Source: Crocodylus rhombifer (lineage: Eukaryota > Chordata > Crocodylia > Crocodylidae). From it: a DNA stretch of 64,000 bases. The DNA lies in the NCBI GenBank assembly GCA_038503035.1, contig JAVSML010001084.1, forward strand, positions 442,817-506,816, written 5' to 3'. Below, piece after piece: positions 12,241 through 22,659 of this stretch; the first letter of the stretch is position 1, and every line of letters begins with the position of its first letter. The position numbers were made by a program, and so were the translations under genes. The notes beneath the pieces were generated by a model. That model was not told the DNA's origin and did not search any database. It saw only the letters and a list, made by a program, of their open reading frames with translations.

Positions 12241-12858
12241 GCTCCAGATGGTGGACACAAGCATAGGCATGGGTGAGTAGGATGCAATCAGGGATCCTGT
12301 GCCAGTTCTCTGGGCCCTCAAGTGGCTGTCCCTGTGCTACCAGGCCTGGACAGATGCCTGTAGTGCCCACCGCAGGGGCCTGGCACAGCACTGGCAGCTT
12401 TGCAGCACAGACAATTGCCCACAGCACCTGCAGCCTCCAGGCAGGCTTCTGGTGGTGCATTGCAGGTAGATGGAGCTGGCCCTGTCAGCCAGAAGCTGCC
12501 TGCAGCTGGGCCTGGGTGCTGACAGGCTTGGCTGGGGGCTACAGCAGTCTGCAGCACCCTGTAGGCCTGGATGGTGTGGTCCTGGCAGCCACGTGGCATT
12601 GCTGTGCCAAGCAGCGGTGCTGGGGTGCAGGCAAGCTGGCACAGATAGGCTGCGGCCTGCCGAGGGTGACATAAGGGTCTGCAATACCCTAAGGCTCTCT
12701 GCTAGTGTGCCCCAGGGCTCAAAATGCCTTCAGGCTTTCACAGGCTGAGGCAGTGGCTGTTATAGAGGCAGCCCAGCCCTGGGCACGAAAGGCTCCCAGC
12801 CCTGAGGCCAGCCTTAGGCTGGACCCCTAGTGGCAGGGCTGAACTGGGACTTGCTCCT

Positions 12859-13042
12859 GGGTCCTGTCTACACGTACATAACTGTGTAGTAATGAATCAT
12901 GCGTAAATTTGCTACTTGCATTTGCAGGTAGCAAATTTACATGTGATTAGGGGTTTTTACTGTGCAGTAAGTGCATACACGTGTAGACTTGTGCACTTAC
13001 TGTGCAATAAACTAAGATAAAGTGTCTTGTGTAGACATGCCC
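12859..13042. mobile_element. MITE-like unit with internal stem-loop (Harbinger-type ends)
   Basis: A compact 184-bp unit from GGGTCCTGTCTACACGTACA to TGTGTAGACATGCCC. It holds TTACTGTGCAGTAA palindromes and a central hairpin: GTAAATTTGCTACTTGCA pairs with TGCAGGTAGCAAATTTAC with one mismatch. It may be the right-hand part of the 4-kb element or a separate MITE that shares its right end. Confidence 0.7.
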
Positions 13043-13379
13043 ACTGTGTTCTAGGGAGTTTACGGTTAGGGAGAGATGCTCTAGGTCAGGACTTAGGTGC
13101 ATTGGCCACATGTTCTACAGGTTTCTTGCATTTTTTGGATCTAAGACTGAGGGATTTTAAGGGGTATTTTTAATTGCCTATACAGCAATGCCAGGAGCCT
13201 GCATAATAAACAAAAGGGAATGGAACTGCTCATTTATAGGCATATTTTTTTTCCTAGTTGATATTACATAAATCTGGTGGGAAGATTGTCATGACAGTAT
13301 TGTTAAAATTATTGGTTATAAGCTATTTAGGAAGAATCGAGTGGGCAAAGGGGAAGGGGGATGGAACTCTGTGTCAAAA

Positions 13380-15930
13380 ATGGCATTACCTATTTCTGAG
13401 TCACTGACACAAATGATTTTGCATGCTTATGAATCAATGGGCTAACAGACAAAGCAGAAGATGCAATACTAGTTGATGCCTATTACTGACCACCACTAAA
13501 TCACACTACAGAATAGGATGACTGGCTCCTTACACTCCTATCTAAAATGTGTAGGAATAAAGCATTATCATAGGGAATTTCAATCTGAATGACATGTGCT
13601 GGAGGTCTCATACTGCCGGTACTAAAATGTCCTTGGAATATCTAAAAATTATAGATGACAATTTCCTAACTCAGAAAAGGTAGCATACAACACAAGGGAA
13701 TTCTATATTAGACCTTATCTTGACAGATTAATAGGAGCTGATCTCAGAAAGAAAAATTAGCAGTTGCTTAGATTCAAATGATCACGACTTGATTAGATTT
13801 GTTATATGCAAATCAAATAAAATCCACAACTGTAATATATGTTCTTCGCACTTTAAAAGGGCCAATTTTATAAAGTTGAAATAATTATGAGCTGAATCAG
13901 CTGGGAAGAAGAATTTAAACAAAAATGTGAATGATAAGTGGGAACGGGTTAAAAACATTTTACTAGATGTCCAGAAAGCCACACTGACAAGAAAGTAGAA
14001 GAGAGAAAGCAGCTATAAAACAAAATAAATACATGAAAAAGGGGGAAGTTGATAGTAATTAATATAAATTAGAAATATAGGAAACTGATAAGGTAAGCAA
14101 AGAGACACAAGAGGAAATCTACTTCCAGCAGACTTAAAGGCAATAAGAAGAACTTAATTTTTTTAAGTAATTCAACACAAAAAGAAAACCCAAAAATGCT
14201 ATAGTTCATTCCCAGATGGTCATGGAAGAATTGTTAATAATAGTGCCAAAGAAGTAGAATAGTTCAGTAACTATTTATGTTCTGTATTTGGAGGAAAACA
14301 ATGTTTTCAGATTATATGATTATAAAATACTTTCTGCTCCCACAGTAATGAAAGATGATGATGTTAAACAGCAGCTACTAAATTAGACATCGTAAAATCA
14401 GCTAGTTTGGACAACTCGTGTACAAAAATTTTAACGTGCTGGTTGTGGAACTCGCTAGATCATTAATAATGATTTTCAGCGAGTCTTAGAACAGTGGAAA
14501 GATTCAGAGGAATGGAAAAAAGCTAATATTGTGCCAATATTTAAAAAGGGCAAATCAGATGCCTTGGGTAACAGCACAGTTCAGTCCTGACATAGTTCTC
14601 AGGCAAAATAATGAAATGACAAACGTGGGATTTAAAAAATAGGACAATTAATGATAATCAACAAGGACTAATGGTCAATAGGATCTTATCAAACTAGCAA
14701 TGCCATTCTTATGAGGTAACAAGTCTGGATGATAAAGGTAATGGATATGATGTAAAAAATTTCTATAGGCATTTTTCTTGGTACCATACATCTTGAAAAA
14801 TAAAATAGAATGTTGTATAATCAATATGTCACGTGAAAATGAACTAAAAGATACATTTCAAAATGTAATTATGAATAGAAAAACGATCAAGAAATATGTT
14901 TTTTGTGACATCCAGAAGAGATTGATTACTGATTCTACACTATTTAACATTTCATTTATCAATGATTTTGGGGGAGAAACCTCTAATCAGTCATTACTGT
15001 AAAGATTTGCAAATGCTGCACAGATTCAGTGAAGAGGACTAGTCACTGAAATGGTTACCTGGATTATCTGTTAAATTGAGCACAGTCAAAAAATGTGTGT
15101 TTTCAAAGTGGACATATGTAGGGTTGGTTATATCTCTAGGAACAAAGAAGTCACGGCATACTTAAAGAGGGATTCTACACTGAGAAGTAGAGAAAAAAAT
15201 CCCCAAACCCTGGGGTTTATGATGAATTTGCAGCTGGCTGTAGGGTCCCTGCATGACAAGTTGCCCCAATAGCCCCTTAATTAAAACCTTGTATGTATAA
15301 ACAGAAGTAATGAATAGGAAGTTTATGTTCTGTTTGTATCTTGCATTGATGAAAACACTATCAGAATACCATCTCCATTTTTGGCATCCACATTCAAGGA
15401 GAATGTAGAAAAATTGGAGAAGGTTCAAATAGAGCCAAGAAAATGATTAAAGGTTTGGAAAACATGCCTTACAGGGAAACATTTAATGAGCTCAATCTTC
15501 TTAGCTTATCAAAGGCTAGAATAATGGTGATTTTATCACAATTTATAACTACCTACACAGGGAAAAGAATTGTGGTGATTCAGAGCTCTTCGATCTAGAA
15601 GGCAAAGGTATAACAACTAATAAGAACAATGACTGGAAAAGGAAGCTAGATAAAATCAGACTAGAAATGAGGTGCAAATTTTTAACAGCTTGGGCAATTT
15701 GGAACAATATGCCGAAGGCTGTGATGGGTTCCCTATTGCTGGAGAATTTTAAAACAAGGTTAAATATTTTTCTGTAAGAAAGGGTTTATTTCAAACTCTG
15801 CTAGGGAACTTGAAGCAGAAACTAATACAAGGAAAGTTTCTATGTGTGTGTTATGCAGGAGGTCAGGTTAGATAATCACAGTGGCCCCTTCTGGCCTGAA
15901 AGCCAGACAGTGTATGAATTTATGATGAAT
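13380..15930 (+). pseudogene. Ancient CR1-like LINE, decayed ORF2
   Basis: Translating in shifting + frames gives order-preserved pieces of a CR1 polyprotein. Around 13690-13800 is the end of the endonuclease (a GNSILDLILTD-like segment followed by FK.S.LD). Around 13860-14020 comes a basic linker, and around 14380-14590 reverse-transcriptase-like text (LDIVKSASLDNSCTKIL, then VERFRGMEKS). Near 15670-15770 lies the C-terminal block (LEMRCKFLTAWAIWNNMPKA followed by LLLENFKTRLNIF). It closes with GGCCCCTTCTGGCCTGAA and an ATGAATTTATGA tail. Many stops and frameshifts show it is long dead. Short ORFs within it (for example at 14778-15002) are relics. Confidence 0.6.
15400..15930 (+). mobile_element. 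3' end of the old CR1-like LINE
   Basis: Carries the transition AGAGCCAAGAAAATGATTAA, the ORF2 C-terminal motif, then the short 3' UTR with CAGGTTAGATAATCACAGTGG and CCTTCTGGCCTGAAAGC. Same element as the longer entry, listed because its 3' end is clearest. Confidence 0.65.
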
Positions 15931-15934
15931 TTAT

Positions 15935-17110
15935 TTAGTTCCCAGTTTAATGGGTCCAGATCCTACCTTTCACATACTCACAGGAGTCCAGGAGTTAGGA
16001 CTGTAAGATACCTGCCAAATATATCAACACTCACAATAAAATTGTCAAGGTTGGCAACACTGTAAATACTTTCAAAAGCAGAAAAACATTACTTCCTCTT
16101 CCCCCAGGATTTAGTAAAATTAGGAAATAGCAATAAGAAGAGGTAGAAGCATTAGTTGTGGCCCTTAGTTTAAGATTATGTTAACCGGAAACCATTAGGA
16201 AAGGGTAGTTTTCATTGGCATGGTAAGAATTCACAGAAATAATATTAATAAAATAGTGTTATCGCCTGACAAGTTGAGTGTAAAGTCTTAAAAAAATCTT
16301 TTACAAACCAGAACCCTAAAACCCTTATGGCTTAGTCAAAGTCCTAACTTTAAATAGTCACAGACAGCAAACTGTCTTTAAATCTCGCCATGCAGCAGTG
16401 ATGACCCATAAGCCTTCAGAAGTGTGAAAGTACACTTTTGACTTTCATTACAGGAGCAAAAAGTCAGGAGAAAAGTTGTTAATGAATGATATGACATGGG
16501 AAACAATACTCTGCTCCTCAGAATCTCTGAATCTATGAATTTTTATTTTGTAGAAATCTTTTGACTTTCACAGGTGCTTATTTGACAAAATATATCCTAA
16601 TTTCCATGCTGTCACGGAGGCTCAGGTGCCACTGTCAGATTGGCATTATCATTCTTCAGGATGTGCCTTAAATGAAGTCTGTCTTCTCCTTGGTGCACAC
16701 ACTTAAGTCCTGTTAGCAGTAATGGGAGTTACTCATGCTCTAGCAAGAGAGTAGATCTCCCATGTGTTCAAAGCGATACGAATGGCACCTGTGGTTGTGG
16801 CCCATCCAAGGTCATGATATAGCCCACGTCACATGTCACAATCAGGCACGAAGCACCTTCCTTTATACAGACTTACATTAAATACTTCACAAAGTTTGTG
16901 ACTTTGCTTACTACACACTGAACAGGGCTATAACATTTGAATAAAGGTGGTGTTATCTTTAAATAAAATAAATCGGTATCTGTCTTTTGGTTTCAATGGT
17001 AAAGAAGGGGTGAGGGCTCATAATAACCATAGGTTAAAAGCTGACTTAGGGGGGTTAGCTAATATTTTGAAATAGCTAAAGTGAGCCAAATTTTCAAAAA
17101 GGGGAGGCAT
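15935..17110. other. Non-coding DNA, nothing recognised
   Basis: No ORF of interest and no repeat family recognised. Confidence 0.55.
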
Positions 17111-17112
17111 AC

Positions 17113-17698
17113 ATACACTTGCCAAAATTAACATGTACGCGCTGATAGAATCATAGGGCACATTGAAATTTGAGCTGCTCAAATGTTGGTCCATGTGGGT
17201 GTGTCTACCGGAGACAACTTACTGTGCAGTAAACACATGCACTGGATTTCCTGCACATTAAATTAGTCTAATGTGCCGTTTGCTAATACCAGCACATACG
17301 GGTACCAGATAAATAGCACATTAAGTAATTCACAGTAGCACATGTGTAGGTGCTAACCAGGAGCAATTTTGCTCCCAATCAGCCCAGACAGCAGGATGGG
17401 TCCCAATGTGCACAGGGCCAGGAGACAGCTGCCCCTGAAGCCAGAACAGCTTTTCACACATGCTTAGCCCCCTGCTGTCTGGGCTGACTGGGAGTAAAAT
17501 TGCTGTTATTAGTAAATGGCGTATTAGACTAATTTAAGGTGCAGTAAATCCAGCATATGTTATTAGATTAATCTAATGCTCAGTAAAATGTCTCATGTAG
17601 ACACATCCACACTGATAAACATTTGAGCAGCTCAAAGTTCAATGTGTAACAAGGCCCTATGGTTCTATCAGTGGGTACATGGTTATTTTGGAAAGCCC
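17113..17698. repeat. Long inverted repeat around a MITE
   Basis: Outer arms: 17117-17190 (CCAAAATTAACATGTACGCG then GATAGAATCATAGGGC and TTTGAGCTGCTCAAATGTTG) pair with 17618-17698 (AAACATTTGAGCAGCTCAAA to CATGGTTATTTTGG). Between them at about 17197-17612 is a MITE with GGGTGTGTCTACC and CATGTAGACACATCC ends. Within that, a third pair, CAGCCCAGACAGCAG at about 17390 and CTGCTGTCTGGGCTG at about 17472, forms the innermost hairpin. The structure is a set of nested palindromes. Confidence 0.8.
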
Positions 17699-17702
17699 CC
17701 CA

Positions 17703-17825
17703 TGTGAGGAGAGCTGTGCCAGCTTCAGGGGTAGCTGTCTCCTGACCCCGTGAACATTGGGACCCATCCTGATATGAATGGGGCTGGGAGACAGCTGCCC
17801 CTGCAGCTGGCACAGCTCTCCTGGC
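17703..17825. repeat. GC-rich hairpin (inverted repeat)
   Basis: Arms of about 45 bp: GGAGAGCTGTGCCAGCTTCA with AGCTGTCTCCTGACC on the left pair with GGCTGGGAGACAGCTGCCCC and AGCTGGCACAGCTCTCC on the right, around a loop of about 25 bases. The left part of this motif (GGAGACAGCTGCCCCTGAAG) also occurs at 17421, inside the neighbouring palindrome. Confidence 0.82.
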
Positions 17826-17979
17826 CCCATGCACATCAAGACCAGCCCCTGTCCCCCCTGCCAGCCCACAGGCTGGCACCGAGGGGAGTCTGGAGCTACC
17901 CTGGCTGCTATAGGGGAGCAGAGCAGGGCAGGGGCTGCTCCCATGGGGTGCAAATCTGTGCCTGACAGGGCTCACATGT

Positions 17980-18070
17980 AGATGTGTTCCTAGCCACATC
18001 TTACTGCACCATGTTTTACTGTGTAGTAACCTTACTGCACATTAATTGCACATGTAGACTCATCCTATTA
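17980..18070. mobile_element. MITE end fragment
   Basis: Contains ACTGTGTAGTAACCTTACTG and ends TGCACATGTAGACTCATCC, the right end of the same MITE family; probably the outer end of the compound structure starting at 17.1 kb. Confidence 0.5.
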
Positions 18071-18074
18071 GTGC

Positions 18075-20835
18075 TAGCTAGTGGAGCTCTCACAATTTAA
18101 GGCTAAAAACCTTCTCAGGCTGTCGCCCACTTGCACAGCTATGACTTGCCCCTAGAAGGCTGACTAGGAGCTGCAGCTGCTGAGCTAGATCAAGCTTCTA
18201 TCCCTGCTCTAGGTGGAGACGTATGAGACATGGGTTCAGTGGGGAAGGGGACAAAAACCTGGGAGGTAGAGAGTCAATGGCATGGGGGTGGGCAATGAAA
18301 TGGGAAGTGGAAAGGAAATGGGAGTGGAGGAAGGGTGGTGAAATGAAAGGAAGTCAGCTAGTGAAGGATAACATAAAAAGAAGTAAAAAATAAAAATAAA
18401 TAAAAAGGAAGTAAATTAAAGAAGGTGTCATGTTTCAGTAAATTAGGTTTTAGGATTGGGATGGTTATGCTTCCTGTGGTGGCTAGGAGGTAGGAGTGGG
18501 GAGGGAAGACACTTTTAGGGAAGCTACTGCCCCTGTGCTGGGAAGGAAGCCCTCACTATGGGGATCTGATCCATCCCCCTATCTTATTTTCCCCCAGCCG
18601 CCTAGATCTCACTCCTAGAGCCATCCATGCCCTGCAAGCTGGCTATCTGGCATGTGCTCTGCAGGCTGTTTGTTTGGGGTTGTTCCCCTGGGGACGAGAA
18701 GGTCACAAGGTGGGAGAGAAGTTGGCTTGGTGCTAGAACCGCCTCCTGGGCAGTAGAGTTCAGGGGGTAGAAAGTTTGTCCACACAGAACAGGAGGGCTG
18801 GAAAGGGGACACTGCATCCTGGGATGCTAGAGGACTTCAATTTGGGCAGCTCATGTATGAGGAGTGGCTACACATTAACAGAACATGAGCTGAGTAACAT
18901 GGATCAGAGATAAACCTGCCCTGGAGTGGTATAATTTGAAGCTACCTAAAGTGTCCTTAATACTAGGTGCCATTGTTAATATGTAGACAATCCAGGGGTT
19001 AAGGACTCCTTAAGGGCCTTCAGAATTTAGTCCAGGATATGGTATTTCTTTTCAAACCCACCTGTTCATGGATAAATCCCACCAGTCCATGGAGAAATTA
19101 GATACCTGAATGTGAAGACTATATCAATGTTAATGCAATATCTAGTCTTCAAGGGCAGAGAAGGATTTTGAATGGGTCCAACTGGGTATTTCCCTGTGCA
19201 TATTTTGCTTGGTCTCCGCATCTTAACATTTCAGTTCTAAAAACTTACATCTAGGCATAAAGATGGGACTAGCATATTAAATAGATGATTTATGAAGTAC
19301 GGGGCTGTAAAACCTTTCTCCAGACATAGCCACAACTACAAAACCATTAGACTGAAGGATACAATATAGTAGAGGTTGTGCTGCTCTTATAGGCCATGTT
19401 AGTGCACAGAAGAAATCTCTGGAAATTTCCAGCATGAGCCTTTGTCTTTTTCCAAGGACAGCATCTGGCCCTCATAGTCAAATGTTCTTACTATGGTCCT
19501 GTGTGTTAACTCTCTTTATCTTATGAGTCCAAATGGAACCTTTTCCTTTGCCCTTTGTTGCACTCTAGTGACTCATATGTCTCCAGTATGTCTTATTCAA
19601 TTTCACAATACACAAATGGTTGTATAATTAACTTTACAACATCTGGGAGTAAAATATATACATGGAAAGAGAACTGCAAATGGGAAATAGCCATGTGAAT
19701 GAGATCATCTTTATATCACTGCAGACTTTTATTAATGTTTGACTCAAAGGGGTCATTTTCTGCAGTTCCTTTGGAATACATTTCTTCATTTTCAAAGGCA
19801 TTCTGGCAACTTTCATAACATTTTCATGTTAAGTTAACCCATTTTTAAGAGAAGGGGACAGATTCTGTCCCCTTTATTACCTTTGCCTTTATGTTCTGTG
19901 CAGAGTAATTTGAATCTGGCCATAAATGCCCATCTAAGACTGCTCTTGGCTTAGGGAAGTGCTCAGATGGCATATAGCAGCACAGTTGCCTGCTGTAACA
20001 TCCCATACCCACTGGTGTAGATGGGTGGGTAGATGCATATGAGGACAGGACTGCGCTTAGCAAGTTCTAAACAGGTGTGTGGTTCCTTGTGGACCATATC
20101 CATCCGGTATAAATTCAGAGTAGTCCCCAGATCTCCTTCAGTGCAGGAGAGAATCCAGGTCCAGGTTTAAGTGTACAGACCTTTATTACATTAAATCAGA
20201 TGATTTTTTGGTTGATAGGCATACCATTCTCCATATCAGAGGGAGAGGTGGCAAAATGGTATAGTACAAATGGTAATTTGCACCCTGGGATGACGGGCTG
20301 TTATAACACGACCAACAACAACATATTTTGTTTGAGAGGTAAAATAGTAACTGACATCTTACCTATGAAACCTAGTGAATTTCTGAACAGGTTAGTCTCT
20401 AAAGTGCCACCATGCCCTGCCTTGTATTTTTAGTTACATATCTTAGAGAAAAGGCGTTAACATATTTTTTAGGAAGTGGTGAAACTTTCTGCTACCATGT
20501 TCTGTGTCTTTGTAGATAAAGCTTTACAAGTTTTAATATGCTAGATTTTTCAGCACATTCAAATCTGTTTAGCCACGTAATTAAATACATTTGTTAATCT
20601 TTCTAAAAGACTGAAAATGTTGAGCCTTTTAAGAACTTTTTAATAAGAAGTCATACTGTATGCTTTGGAGCATAAACTAGGCAGTCATTCAATAGTCTGG
20701 CTTGTGCTTCTCTCATAAGAACCTGGCTGACTCATTCAGTCTGCTTTGTTTTAAATTATTCAGAAAAAGACCCTCATCTAGCCAAAAGCAGCCTTTGCTG
20801 GCTGGAAATTCATTGAACCTGCCTAGGTTTAGGTA
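18075..20835. other. Non-coding DNA, nothing recognised
   Basis: Includes an A-rich AAAT run near 18380-18420. No gene or named repeat. Confidence 0.55.
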
Positions 20836-20838
20836 CCC

Positions 20839-21028
20839 TGAGCATGTCTACATGAGATGTTCACTGCAGAGGTGACTAATTAGCTCCACAGAAAAATGTT
20901 AGCATCTACATGTGTGCCCCTATTAAGGTGCAGTAAACTAATAAACTCTGCTGCAGTATAGTACTTGTGAACACAAATACTATCCAGTGGAGTTATTTAG
21001 TGTGCCTCAATGCACGTATAGACTCTGA
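20839..21028. mobile_element. MITE, TTACTGCACAGTAA-related
   Basis: GAGCATGTCTACATGAGATG at the left and TGCACGTATAGACTCTGA at the right are inverted relatives. The inside holds GGTGCAGTAAACTAATAAAC and CTGCTGCAGTATAGTAC. No coding sequence. Confidence 0.6.
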
Positions 21029-21184
21029 CCAGGGCTGGCTGGGGCGAGGGTGCTTCAGTACGGGGCTGCCTGCCAGCTAGCCCCACACTGTAGCCCCAGC
21101 CAACCCCTCCGCAACAGCCCCGGACTGGCAGGCTGATCCCCCGGACCCCTGCCAGCCACTGCAGCTCTGACCCAGCTCAATATG

Positions 21185-21298
21185 CTGTAGTCCTGGGTGC
21201 ACATGTAAACACAGTGCTTGAGAGGACTAAAGTCTGACATAAACTGCACCAGAGTTTACTCAGCCACCCGAATAGCACATGGAGATGCACCCACTGAT
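21185..21298. mobile_element. Small foldback element fragment
   Basis: TGGGTGCACATGTAAACAC and AGCACATGGAGATGCACCCA are inverted copies 80 bp apart. The interior AAACTGCACCAGAGTTTACT recurs in reverse near 7740. A GC-rich stretch (21030-21180) lies between this and the preceding MITE. Confidence 0.5.
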
Positions 21299-21805
21299 AT
21301 CATTAGTTATTCTGAGGGTACTTCCTTTGGCAATACCTAGCACTGGTTGTAATAGAGTTACTGAACTGGCCAGTGAGTCAGAATTTCTTGGCATACAGAC
21401 AGATAGACCCTAAGAGGTAAGTTTTATGTCAGAAGAGAAGGTTCCCCTATATCAGGAAATAACTCTGCAGTTCCTTACTATTTCTTTTCTTCCTGTCAGT
21501 GCCAGACAAGGCACTAGTTTTCAACATCACTGCCAATAGAAGGGAGTGAGTGCCTGTATCCTTCTGTAGTTATCAAAAGAAAATGCTTTTTTATTTACTG
21601 AGCTTGGGCCTTCAAGGTAAGTGTCTGATTGTGCAAAACCACCAATAAGTGGACTACAAGGTCACACAACAAGTCTGAAAACTAGAACCACAGAGGTGCT
21701 CAATACTGGCCCTTTTTCTGGGAACAAAATCCATTAGGCTTCTGGCAGGGTTGTAAAGTTTAGTGAATAGTGTTAGGGCATTCTATTTCACACCAGAAGC
21801 TGTGC

Positions 21806-21898
21806 ACTTAAAGTGACACTTAAAAGTGTGTCTGGAAAACAGCAACTTGCAACATTTACTAGTGTGTCTGGAAAACAGCAACAGCACCATTTACTATT
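21806..21898 (+). repeat. Local tandem duplication (about 48 bp)
   Basis: AGTGTGTCTGGAAAACAGCAAC followed by CATTTACT occurs twice in a row with small differences. Confidence 0.75.
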
Positions 21899-22487
21899 CT
21901 GTTGCACACATAGTGTGGGTGTGTAAGTGTCCATACAGGTACTGAGCATGTGCAATAGGCTACACACTACCTGGGTAAATACATGGCTATGTACACACTT
22001 ATGTTGGGTGAGTACAGGTCATAACATTGTATTTAGCAAGATACTATGACAAGCAATAGTAAGATAGAGGAGAAAGAGCCACCCAAATGTTAGCCCCAGT
22101 CACTGGAGTTGTTAGGATACTTGTGCAGGAAGCAAGAGACCCAATTTCTAGGTCCCCTTCACCCAAGGCTTTAATCATCCAACCACAGGTTAGGGATAAT
22201 CTAATTTCTTCTCTGGTTTTGCTTTTGAGGCTGGCCTCCTACTTCCAATGAAGCAGGGACGCCCCTACTGGTTTCAATCCAATGAACATTAAATTTAAAA
22301 TTTAGTAAGTCAGTGTCAGGAAAGGACCTAGATAATGCCTGACCCATAGCCTGGTGCTTATAGCACTACAGTGGGAAGTCACAGAGGTGTAGCTTCAAAC
22401 CTCTCTAGGTAAAAGAACCTTAGATCTTGGTTTTTCCAATCCTTGGGCAATAATCTTCAGATATCAGGGAGATGTAGTTAGCTGTGT

Positions 22488-22655
22488 TAGTCTGAAGTCA
22501 AGCAGAAGGCAAGGTAGATTTGCACCTTATAGACTAACTGAAGGGTATATACACTTATATGCCGTGTGTGTGTGTGGGGGGAGGGGCATATAAATGTACA
22601 CTCCCCACAGCCTTTGGTTAGTCTATAAAGTACAAATCTAATCTGCCTTCTACTC
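22488..22655. repeat. Palindromic interspersed repeat around a GT microsatellite
   Basis: GAAGGCAAGGTAGATTTGCA with CCTTATAGACTAAC at 22504-22540 is repeated in inverted form as GTTAGTCTATAAAGTACAAA with TCTAATCTGCCTTCT near 22616-22653, around a GT/G-rich centre. The sequence AGCTGTGTTAGTCTGAAG belongs to a dispersed reptile repeat family; the piece TGCATAAGCTTTTGTGAGC at about 59040 appears to be another part of it. Confidence 0.65.
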
Positions 22656-22659
22656 AGAA

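Larger units (their letters stand above)
9035..13042. mobile_element. Decayed 4-kb PIF/Harbinger DNA transposon
   Basis: The left end reads GGGTGTGTCTACACAT and the right end, reverse complemented, GGGCATGTCTACACAA. Both are flanked by the trinucleotide ACT (9032-9034 and 13043-13045), the 3-bp target duplication expected for PIF/Harbinger. Inside is a GC-rich body with relics of the two proteins such elements carry, in convergent orientation: nuclease on + and Myb/SANT-like protein on -. CR1 LINE fragments are inserted at about 9069-9235 and 11400-11705. A second copy of the end (GGGCAGGTGTCTACACATGC at 9264) and a 184-bp MITE-like unit at 12859-13042 mean the borders could also be read as nested elements. 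Confidence 0.75.
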
